A stretch of DNA of 16,167 nucleotides from an uncultured bacterium (GTDB taxonomy: Bacteria > Bacillota > Clostridia > Oscillospirales > Oscillospiraceae): NCBI GenBank assembly GCA_905214155.1, contig CAJMLC010000024.1, forward strand, positions 1 to 16,167, in the 5' to 3' direction. Below, piece by piece: positions 6,302-12,361 of this stretch. A model generated the notes under the pieces. That model was not told the origin of the DNA. It saw nothing but the letters and a program-made list of their open reading frames with translations, and ran no database searches. Each line of letters begins with the position of its first letter. Position 1 is the stretch's first letter. The position numbers were made by a program, and so were the translations under genes.

Positions 6302-6330
6302 AAAATAAAAATAAGAATTATTTTTATTTT
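6302..6330. promoter_or_regulatory. Perfect AT-only 13-bp inverted repeat upstream of the flavodiiron promoter
   Basis: AAAATAAAAATAA (6302-6314) and TTATTTTTATTTT (6318-6330) are exact complements around a GAA loop. They lie 4 bp before the -35 of the flavodiiron gene. In this GC-rich genome such an AT dyad is striking. It could be an UP element, an operator for a redox regulator, or a remnant terminator of the upstream operon. Confidence 0.6.
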
Positions 6331-6334
6331 ATAC

Positions 6335-6363
6335 TGGACAAATTCGCCATCGTATGCTATATT
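6335..6363 (+). promoter_or_regulatory. Promoter of the flavodiiron fusion gene
   Basis: TGGACA (6335-6340), a 17-nt spacer ending in the extended TGC, and TATATT (6358-6363) fit SigA well. The start codon follows about 40 nt downstream with AGGAGG (6390-6395) in between. Confidence 0.75.
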
Positions 6364-6403
6364 GATAAAAAAATACTGAAATAAACTTCAGGAGGACTGT
6401 TCC

Positions 6404-8245
6404 ATGTACTGCGTGAAAAAAATGACTGAGGATCTCTACTGGGTCGGCGGCAACGACCGGCGGCTGGCGCTGTTCGAAAACGTCTATCCCATCCCGCGCG
6501 GCGTGAGCTACAACGCCTACGTCGTCCTCGACGAGAAGACCGTCCTGCTCGACACGGTCGACCACTCCGTCTCGCCCATCTTCTTTGAAAATCTGGCGCA
6601 CGTGCTGAACGGCCGCAAGCTGGACTACCTCATCGTCAACCACATGGAGCCGGATCACGCCGCCACGATCGAGGCCGTCGTGCTCCGCTATCCAGAGGTC
6701 ACGCTCGTCTGCAACAAGAAGACCGCGCAGATGATGAAGAACTTCTTCTCCTTCGACGTCGACAGCCGCGTTCACCTCGTCGCCGAGATGGATACGCTCT
6801 GCACCGGCAAGCATACCTTCGCATTCGTCATGGCCCCGATGGTCCACTGGCCCGAGGTCATGGTGACCTACGATGTCACAACGAAGACGCTCTTTGCCGC
6901 CGATGCCTTCGGCACGTTCGGGGCCCTGGGCGGCAACCTCTATGCCGACGAGGTCAACTTCCAGACCGAGTGGCTCGACGATGCGCGGCGCTACTATACC
7001 AACATCGTCGGCAAATACGGCACACAGGTACAGGCTCTGCTGAAAAAGGCCGCGACGATCGAGATCGAGATGATCTGCCCGCTGCACGGCCCGGTCTGGC
7101 GCAAGGACATCGGCTGGTTCATCGACAAATACGTCCATTGGGCGACCTATACGCCCGAGGAGGACGCCGTTGTCATCGCATACGCCTCCGTCTACGGCAA
7201 TACCGAGACCGCCGCGAACATCCTGGCCGGGAAGCTGGCCGACCTCGGCGTCCGCAACGTCAAGGTCTACGACGTCTCCGCGATGCACGCGAGCGAGATC
7301 GTCTCCGAATGCTTCCGCGCGAGCCACCTTGTCTTCCTCTCCACGACGTACAATGCCGGCATGTTTGTGAACATGGAAAATCTCGTCCACGACATCGTCA
7401 ACCACAACCTCCAGAACCGCACCATCGCCCTCGTCGAAAATGGCTCCTGGGCGCCGACGGCGGGCGGGCTGATGCGTGCAGAGTTCTCGAAGCTGAAAAA
7501 CTGCACCATCCTCGACGAGATGGTTACCATCAAGTCCAGCCTCAAGCCCGACCAGCTCACGCAGCTGGACGCGCTGGCCGAGGCCATCGTGGCCTCCATG
7601 CCGAAGCACGAGGCCCCTGTGCATACGCCGGACGCCCCGGTCGAGCAGAACGCGATGTTCTCCCTGTCCTACGGTCTGTTCGTCCTGACGGCCCGCGACG
7701 GCGCGAAGGACAACGGCTGCATTATCAACACAGTCACGCAGCTGACTGATACCCCCAAGCGCATCTCCATCGCCGTCAACAAGGCGAATTATACGCACGA
7801 CATGATCAAAAAGACCGGCGTATTCAACGTCTCCGTTCTCTCGAACGACGCGCCGTTCGCAATGTTCCAGCACTATGGCTTCCAGTCCGGCCGCGACGTC
7901 GACAAGTTCGCCGGCGTGCAGGGCATGGCCCGCGCGACCAACGGCGTCTACTATCTGCCGTACTGCACCAATGCTTTCATCTCGGCCAGGGTCACGCAGA
8001 CCATTGAGTTTGAGACGCACACGCTCTTCATTGCCGACGTCACCGAGGCGCGGCAGCTCTCCGAGGTGCCGTCCATGACCTACGCCTACTACTTCGCCAA
8101 CGTCAAGCCGAAGCCCTCCAAGCTCAAGGAGCAGCACGGCTGGGTCTGCAAGATCTGCGGCTATGTCTACGAAGGTGAAGACCTGCCTGCCGACTTCATC
8201 TGCCCGCTCTGCAAGCACGGCGCAGAGGATTTTGAAAAAGTTTGA
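6404..8245 (+). CDS. Flavodiiron protein fused to flavin reductase and rubredoxin (FprA-Hrb type)
   Basis: The 613-residue protein joins four modules. Residues 1-250 are the metallo-beta-lactamase-like diiron domain with every expected position intact: H80-x-E82-x-D84-H85, H148, D167 and H228. Residues 256-395 are flavodoxin-like (FMN loop ASVYGNTET). Residues about 415-565 resemble the flavin reductase domain (MFSLSYGLFVLTA and SVLSND). Residues 580-613 are a short rubredoxin with C582, C585, C600 and C603. Flavodiiron proteins reduce O2 to water or NO to N2O in the cytoplasm of anaerobes. The last two modules together look like the high-molecular-weight rubredoxin (Hrb) that feeds electrons to FprA in acetogens, so this chain may take electrons from NAD(P)H itself. 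AGGAGG lies 8 nt before the ATG. It has its own promoter and terminator and appears monocistronic. Confidence 0.95.
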   Translation: MYCVKKMTEDLYWVGGNDRRLALFENVYPIPRGVSYNAYVVLDEKTVLLDTVDHSVSPIFFENLAHVLNGRKLDYLIVNHMEPDHAATIEAVVLRYPEVTLVCNKKTAQMMKNFFSFDVDSRVHLVAEMDTLCTGKHTFAFVMAPMVHWPEVMVTYDVTTKTLFAADAFGTFGALGGNLYADEVNFQTEWLDDARRYYTNIVGKYGTQVQALLKKAATIEIEMICPLHGPVWRKDIGWFIDKYVHWATYTPEEDAVVIAYASVYGNTETAANILAGKLADLGVRNVKVYDVSAMHASEIVSECFRASHLVFLSTTYNAGMFVNMENLVHDIVNHNLQNRTIALVENGSWAPTAGGLMRAEFSKLKNCTILDEMVTIKSSLKPDQLTQLDALAEAIVASMPKHEAPVHTPDAPVEQNAMFSLSYGLFVLTARDGAKDNGCIINTVTQLTDTPKRISIAVNKANYTHDMIKKTGVFNVSVLSNDAPFAMFQHYGFQSGRDVDKFAGVQGMARATNGVYYLPYCTNAFISARVTQTIEFETHTLFIADVTEARQLSEVPSMTYAYYFANVKPKPSKLKEQHGWVCKICGYVYEGEDLPADFICPLCKHGAEDFEKV

Positions 8246-8256
8246 TGATCCACGCA

Positions 8257-8290
8257 AAAATGCCCCCTCCTCCAAGAGAGGGCATTTTGC
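8257..8290 (+). terminator. Terminator-like hairpin after the flavodiiron gene
   Basis: AAAATGCCC and GGGCATTTT are complementary arms around a CT-rich loop, 11 nt past the stop. The 3' arm ends in four T. A stretch of extra C on the 5' side can bulge, and the T-run after the stem is short, so efficiency may be moderate. Confidence 0.6.
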
Positions 8291-8295
8291 GGCTC

Positions 8296-8324
8296 TTGCA
8301 AATCCCAATTTTTTCTGATAAACT
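8296..8324 (+). promoter_or_regulatory. Promoter of the TTD14-like NTPase gene
   Basis: TTGCAA (8296-8301), a 17-nt spacer ending in the extended TGA, and TAAACT (8319-8324) lie just after the preceding hairpin and 28 nt before the start codon. The same TTGCAA -35 is used by the divergent promoter pair at 3551. Confidence 0.65.
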
Positions 8325-8352
8325 GGTCTTATCACAACGAAGGACTGATGTT

Positions 8353-9456
8353 ATGGCAAAACGCATCACGCGCATCGTATTGACCGGCGGCCCCGCCGCA
8401 GGCAAAACGACGCTCACCAGCCGCATCCTGAAGGAATTCAAGCAGGACGACGGCTGGCGCGTCATCACCATCCCCGAAACAGCGACCGAGCTGATGGCCG
8501 GCTTCGGCATCCGTCCGTTCGGCGGCTGCGTCACGATGCTGGAGTTCCAATATCTCGTCATCGCCGACCAGCTCCACAAGGAGCAGCTCGCGCTGCGCGC
8601 GGCGGCGATGGTGCCGGAGGAGAACGTCCTCATCCTCTACGACCGCGCCGTCTTCGACGACAAGGCCTACGTCTCCGACGACGAGTTCCGCGCCGTCCTC
8701 GCCTCCTTCGGCAAAACAGAGGAGGAAATTCTCGCGGGCTACGACGCTGTGCTGCATCTCGTCTCCTGCGCCAAGGGTGCGGAGTTTGCCTACAACTTCG
8801 GCAACGCCGTGCGCTATGAGTCCGTCGAGGGCGCGCGGGAGATGGACGACAAGACCATCCGGGCCTGGAGCACACATCCCAATCTGCATATCATCGACAA
8901 CTCCGTCGACTTTGAGGACAAGATGACGCGCGGCCTGCGCGCGGTCTACGAATGCCTCGGCGAGAAAGCGCCGGAGCAGCACTGGCACAAATACCTCATC
9001 GACCTGCCGGATCTCCGCGCGCTCGAGACACTCTACGCCGCTGCGGGCGTCGACATGATGCAGACCTATCTCCGCCCCACCAGCCCACAGATCGTCCGCC
9101 GCGTCCGGCAGCAGCGCAACGGCGCAGAATATCTCTACTTCTACACCGAAAAACACATCACACCCGAGCGCGAATGGGAGACCGAGCGCCCCATCACCGG
9201 CAAGGAATATGTCCAATACCTGATGGAGGGCGACCCGAGCCTCCGCGCCGTCCACAAGACGAAATACCGCTTCTACTATGCGGAGCAGCGCATGGAGATC
9301 GACGTCTATCCCTTCAGCGCGGAGCATGCCATCCTGCGCGCTGCGCTCGAGGATGGCCAGCCGCTGCAAACCCCGCCCGAGATCCGCGTCCTCCGCGAGG
9401 TCACCGGCGACCCCGCCTATAAAAACCGTGCCCTCGCCCGCACACAGGAGCTGTAA
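8353..9456 (+). CDS. P-loop NTPase (AAA_28-like) with C-terminal CYTH-like domain
   Basis: The 367-residue protein has two parts. Residues 5-205 are a kinase-like P-loop domain: Walker A GGPAAGKT (12-19), a PETATE segment (41-46) and an LILYDR98 Walker-B-like strand. This fits the AAA_28 family found in NadR and in animal TTD14. Residues 230-325 look like a CYTH (triphosphate tunnel) fold: R249-R250-x-R252, YTEK267H, HK302TK304YR306 and ME315ID317VY. The usual opening ExExK motif is replaced by DMMQTY, so triphosphate hydrolysis may be lost while nucleotide or phosphate binding remains. The NTPase plus CYTH layout matches TTD14, a GTP- and phosphoinositide-binding protein. The bacterial function is unknown. 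AAGGA lies 8 nt before the ATG at 8353. The gene is monocistronic. Confidence 0.82.
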   Translation: MAKRITRIVLTGGPAAGKTTLTSRILKEFKQDDGWRVITIPETATELMAGFGIRPFGGCVTMLEFQYLVIADQLHKEQLALRAAAMVPEENVLILYDRAVFDDKAYVSDDEFRAVLASFGKTEEEILAGYDAVLHLVSCAKGAEFAYNFGNAVRYESVEGAREMDDKTIRAWSTHPNLHIIDNSVDFEDKMTRGLRAVYECLGEKAPEQHWHKYLIDLPDLRALETLYAAAGVDMMQTYLRPTSPQIVRRVRQQRNGAEYLYFYTEKHITPEREWETERPITGKEYVQYLMEGDPSLRAVHKTKYRFYYAEQRMEIDVYPFSAEHAILRAALEDGQPLQTPPEIRVLREVTGDPAYKNRALARTQEL

Positions 9457-9471
9457 ACAGGACGTTCATGT

Positions 9472-9494
9472 GCCCCTTGATCGCATCAAGGGGC
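9472..9494 (+). terminator. Terminator of the TTD14-like gene
   Basis: A perfect 10-bp stem GCCCCTTGAT/ATCAAGGGGC with a 3-nt loop begins 15 nt after the stop. It is followed by GCATTCTTTA. The T-rich tail is modest. Confidence 0.75.
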
Positions 9495-9526
9495 GCATTC
9501 TTTAGATTTCTTAATACGCGCAGGTC

Positions 9527-9555
9527 TTGTCAAATTCTGCATCTTCTGCTATGAT
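9527..9555 (+). promoter_or_regulatory. Promoter of the polysaccharide deacetylase gene
   Basis: TTGTCA (9527-9532), a 17-nt spacer ending TGC (extended -10) and TATGAT (9550-9555) give a start near 9562. This places the in-frame GTG at 9558 upstream of the transcript and supports the ATG at 9582. Confidence 0.8.
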
Positions 9556-9581
9556 GGGTGGACGGAATCGAGGTGTTTTCC

Positions 9582-10865
9582 ATGCGAATATGGAACCGGA
9601 TCTTATCCATTCTATTGCTTTTTCTTGTGCTTTTCAGCTGTCTCGCCCCGATCTGCGGCGCAGAAAATCTGGATTGCGGTGCAAAGCTGCTCGCCATCAC
9701 GTTTGACGACGGCCCCGGGCCCTACACGGCTGGTCTGCTCGACGAGCTGGCCGCGCGCGGCGTGAAAGCGACGTTCTTCATCTCGGGCTACCGCGCCGTG
9801 AACTATCCGGAGACGCTGAAGCGCATCGTGGACGAGGGCCACCAGCTCGCGAATCATACCTACAACCACGCGAACCTCAACACGCTCTCCGCTGCGAAGG
9901 TCTGCAAGGAGATCTCCTCCGTGCAGGAGCTGATCACCGCCGCGGGCGGCGACGACCCGGCCTACATCCGTCCGCCCTATGGCAATGCGAACCAGACCGT
10001 CCGCGCGAATGTCTCCGTGCCGCTCATCAACTGGGCGGTCGACCCGCTGGATTGGAAATATCGCGACGCGGACACCGTCTGCCGGAACATCGTCAGCGGG
10101 GCCTACGACGGCGCGATCATCCTCGCCCATGACATCCATAAGACGAGCGTCCCCGGCGCGCTGGCCGCGATCGACCAGTTGCTGGACGACGGCTATGAGT
10201 TTGTCACCGTAAAAGATCTTTTTAAGCGCCGCGGCGTCACGCCCGAGGCCGGGAAGGTCTATTACGACGCGAAAAACCGCGGCATCAATCTCAGCGCCGA
10301 ACAGATCAGCCCCGAATACTATGACGAGGACCAGCTCACCGAGCACTGGGGCTATGACGCGCTCCGCCTCTGCATGGAGCGCGGCTGGCTGACGACGGAC
10401 GCAGACGGCCGCTGGCTGCCGAACCACTATGTGACGCGCGGCGCGCTGGCCGCCGCCTTTGGCCGCTTCTGCGGCATTACGGACGCCTATCGCGCGGGAG
10501 AAGGCACCGGCTATGCCGACGTCTCGCCGGATGACCCCGATGCGCCCTTCATCCGCTGGGCGGCGGACGCCGGGCTGATGATCGGAAAGGGCAGACAGTT
10601 TGCGCCGGACGCAACGCTCACGCGCGAACAGCTGGCCACCGTGCTCTCCCGCTATCTGACGCTCCAGGGTGCGGCCGATGCGCCCGCGCTTGCTCTCCCC
10701 GAGACCTATTCCGACGCGGACGCGATCTCCGGCTGGGCGGCGGACGGCGTCGCCCGCTGTACGGCGCTCGGCCTGCTGCAGGGCTCCGGCGGGGCCTTCC
10801 ATCCCAAGGGCACGCTCACGCGGGCCCAGCTCGCCGCCATCCTCCAGCGCCTCTCCGCGCAATAA
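9582..10865 (+). CDS. Secreted polysaccharide deacetylase (NodB/CE4) with three SLH repeats
   Basis: The 427-residue protein has a signal peptide (hydrophobic core about residues 8-25, cleavage likely near CGA-EN). Residues 35-215 form a NodB homology domain with all five catalytic motifs: TFD42D43GP, H92TYNH96, RPPYG, DPLDW and LAH183D. These are the catalytic base, zinc ligands, substrate groove and catalytic His of family CE4. Such enzymes remove N-acetyl groups from peptidoglycan GlcNAc or MurNAc, or from chitin-like polymers, outside the cell. Residues about 240-427 are three S-layer homology repeats (YADVSPDD, YSDADAIS and GWAADGVARCTALGLLQG), which hold the enzyme on wall polymers. GAGGTG lies 6 nt before the ATG. 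It probably modifies the cell's own wall, for example for lysozyme resistance; that role is inferred. Confidence 0.94.
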   Translation: MRIWNRILSILLLFLVLFSCLAPICGAENLDCGAKLLAITFDDGPGPYTAGLLDELAARGVKATFFISGYRAVNYPETLKRIVDEGHQLANHTYNHANLNTLSAAKVCKEISSVQELITAAGGDDPAYIRPPYGNANQTVRANVSVPLINWAVDPLDWKYRDADTVCRNIVSGAYDGAIILAHDIHKTSVPGALAAIDQLLDDGYEFVTVKDLFKRRGVTPEAGKVYYDAKNRGINLSAEQISPEYYDEDQLTEHWGYDALRLCMERGWLTTDADGRWLPNHYVTRGALAAAFGRFCGITDAYRAGEGTGYADVSPDDPDAPFIRWAADAGLMIGKGRQFAPDATLTREQLATVLSRYLTLQGAADAPALALPETYSDADAISGWAADGVARCTALGLLQGSGGAFHPKGTLTRAQLAAILQRLSAQ

Positions 10866-10898
10866 CGCACAGCCCTGTCCGCCTGTTTTCTTTTTGAA

Positions 10899-10936
10899 CC
10901 CATTCTTTTCTTTCTCCTTCAGAAAGAAAAGAACGG
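10899..10936 (+). repeat. Polypyrimidine/polypurine hairpin repeat, copy 2
   Basis: A perfect 13-bp stem TTCTTTTCTTTCT (10903-10915) and AGAAAGAAAAGAA (10921-10933) has a CCTTC loop. It lies 37 nt after the deacetylase stop and may act as its terminator, although no T-run follows. Copy 1 lies inverted at 2112-2156. Confidence 0.7.
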
Positions 10937-11080
10937 TTTCAATCTTCCAAGAAAAGAACAAGGGCCGGTGCGAACCGTTGTCCTGAATTTGGCTCAGAAG
11001 ATCTTGGCCTTTATCTGTCCGTCGCGTCAAACCCTACCACCCGTAAGGTCTCTGCGCTCTGCGCATCGCGGTGCGAAAAA
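10937..11080. other. Gene-free spacer, no recognised feature
   Basis: The stretch 10866-11238 carries no convincing gene. Outside the hairpin repeat (10899-10936), the two GTAGGGG-type elements and the degV terminator, I see nothing with codon structure, a promoter or an RNA fold I can name. It includes a weak partner for the upstream hairpin (AAGAAAAGAAC near 10950). Confidence 0.5.
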
Positions 11081-11108
11081 GGGCGGACAGAGCCGTCCGC
11101 CCCTACAA
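11081..11108 (+). repeat. GTAGGGG-type palindromic element, copy 3
   Basis: GGGCGGAC (11081-11088) and GTCCGCCC (11095-11102) pair around a 6-nt loop and are followed by CTACAA. The CCCCTACA tail is shared with the neighbouring element and with 2277-2285, while the paired core differs. Confidence 0.7.
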
Positions 11109-11136
11109 GAGGTGCGGTGCAAGCCGGGGGGAGAGC

Positions 11137-11164
11137 GGGCCGATGCGGGCATCGGCCCCTACAG
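11137..11164 (+). repeat. GTAGGGG-type palindromic element, copy 4 (GGGCCGATG core)
   Basis: GGGCCGATG (11137-11145) and CATCGGCCC (11150-11158) pair around CGGG and are followed by CTACAG. The core equals that of the palindrome at 2386-2407, and the tail equals that of copy 3. It thus links the two palindrome groups. Confidence 0.7.
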
Positions 11165-11205
11165 GGTGCAGCAGAAGGTCGAGGCCCACCCCGCAAATAG
11201 AAAAA

Positions 11206-11232
11206 CCGCCCCGGCGGGATACGCCGGGGCGG
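11206..11232 (-). terminator. Terminator of degV, possibly bidirectional
   Basis: A perfect 11-bp stem CCGCCCCGGCG/CGCCGGGGCGG with a 5-nt loop lies 6 bp past the degV stop. On the minus strand it is followed by TTTTT (11201-11205). On the plus strand it is followed by AGCTTTTT, so it could also stop plus-strand read-through from the deacetylase gene. Confidence 0.9.
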
Positions 11233-11238
11233 AGCTTT

Positions 11239-12114
11239 TTATCGATGGGTACCGAGGAAGAAGATCGAGATGACGCCGGGGCCGGTATGCGCGCCGATGA
11301 CCGGGCCGACATAGTTGATGATGACGGTCTTCGCGCCGGTCTTCTCGCGGATGAGGCTTGCGGTGTACTCCGCGTCGTCGATGCAGTCGCCGTGGCAGAT
11401 AAAGACGGTCTGTTCCGCCGGATCCGTGGCCGTTTCGACCATCTGCTGCACCAGCGCCTGGAGCGACGCCTTGCGCCCCCGCGCCTTACTGACGGGGATC
11501 AGATGGCCCTCATCGTCCATGTGCATGACCGGCTTGATCTGCAGCATCGTGCCGAATAGTGCCGCCGTCGCCGACACGCGCCCGCCGCGCTTGAGATGCA
11601 TCAGGTCGTTGACCGTGAACCAGTGGCAGAGGTGCGGCCGCGTCTGCATCAAATAATCGTATGTTTCCTCGATCGTCGCGCCGGACTGCTGCTTCTTCGC
11701 AGCGAGATAGACGTAGAGCCCCTCGCCGAGCGACGCGCCGAGGCTGTCGATCGTCAGGATCTTGCGGTCGGGATACTTCTCGCGCAGCTCGTCCGCCGCA
11801 ATGCAGCCGGACTGATACGTCGTGCTCAGGCCGGACGAGAAGCCGACATAGAGCACATCCAGCCCCGCGGCCAGCACCGGCTCCATCTCGGAGCAGAATT
11901 CCTCCGGGTTGACGGCGCTCGTCGTGCCCTGCGACCCGGCGCGCAGCTTGTCAAAGAAGTCCTTGAACGCGATCTCGCGCCCGTCGAGATAGTTGTTGTA
12001 GGTCTTTCCATCTATCGTCACGTGCAGCGGCAGCACCCGCAGATCCAGCTTGTCGGCCAGACTCTGCGGCAGGTCGCAGGAAGAATCGGTGATGATCTGA
12101 AACAGTTTCGTCAT
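11239..12114 (-). CDS. DegV family fatty-acid-binding protein
   Basis: The 291-residue length is typical of the family. The opening QIITDSSCDLP, the TTSAVNP loop, FSSGLSTTYQS, IDSLGAS, LMHLKRGGRVS and the closing GPVIGAHTGPGVISIFFLG are the hallmark segments that line the buried lipid pocket. DegV/FakB proteins bind a fatty acid and present it to a FakA kinase for phosphorylation, which feeds exogenous fatty acids into phospholipid. No fakA is in the window, so whether this member works that way is open. The ATG at 12114 has AGGAGG at 7-nt spacing. It converges on the deacetylase gene and is divergent from the carboxypeptidase gene. It is monocistronic with a strong terminator. Confidence 0.94.
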   Translation of the reverse strand: MTKLFQIITDSSCDLPQSLADKLDLRVLPLHVTIDGKTYNNYLDGREIAFKDFFDKLRAGSQGTTSAVNPEEFCSEMEPVLAAGLDVLYVGFSSGLSTTYQSGCIAADELREKYPDRKILTIDSLGASLGEGLYVYLAAKKQQSGATIEETYDYLMQTRPHLCHWFTVNDLMHLKRGGRVSATAALFGTMLQIKPVMHMDDEGHLIPVSKARGRKASLQALVQQMVETATDPAEQTVFICHGDCIDDAEYTASLIREKTGAKTVIINYVGPVIGAHTGPGVISIFFLGTHR

Positions 12115-12158
12115 GGGGTTGCCTCCTGAATAAAGTTATCGTCAATTACTGCCCCCCT

Positions 12159-12164
12159 ATTATA
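12159..12164 (-). promoter_or_regulatory. Candidate -10 box of the degV promoter
   Basis: On the minus strand a perfect TATAAT (12159-12164) lies 45 nt before the start codon. No good -35 occurs at 16-18 nt; the best is TGGATT at 17 nt. A run of six G (12152-12157) covers the expected transcription start. Confidence 0.55.
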
Positions 12165-12296
12165 TGGTGCATCTGTGAACAAATCCAGAACAAGCTGCGG
12201 ATTTGAACTCTACGCCTCAAAACTGCGTTTCTACTCTCAGTAGAATCCAGTGAATTTGGCCAGAAAGCCGGAAATTCTGAAATCTTTTTTCACGGA

Positions 12297-12325
12297 TTTA
12301 CGAACCCCCGGTTTTGTGTTATAAT
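12297..12325 (+). promoter_or_regulatory. Promoter of the D,D-carboxypeptidase gene
   Basis: TTTACG (12297-12302), a 17-nt spacer ending in the extended TGT, and a perfect TATAAT (12320-12325) give a start near 12332, 30 nt before the ATG. Confidence 0.8.
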
Positions 12326-12361
12326 GCAGGGCAGCAATTTTGATACAATGGAGAGACTGCC

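Noticed and set aside
6329..8335. A 668-codon minus-strand frame opposite the flavodiiron gene
   Set aside because: The plus frame has all catalytic residues. The minus frame is low-complexity Asp/Val/Arg/Gly and spans two promoters and a terminator.
9558..9581. Upstream GTG start for the deacetylase
   Set aside because: It lies before the expected transcription start and lacks a ribosome site. The ATG at 9582 has GAGGTG and gives a clean signal peptide.
10866..11238. Degraded gene or small RNA in the convergent gap
   Set aside because: I found only palindromic repeats and a terminator, with no promoter or sustained codon pattern.
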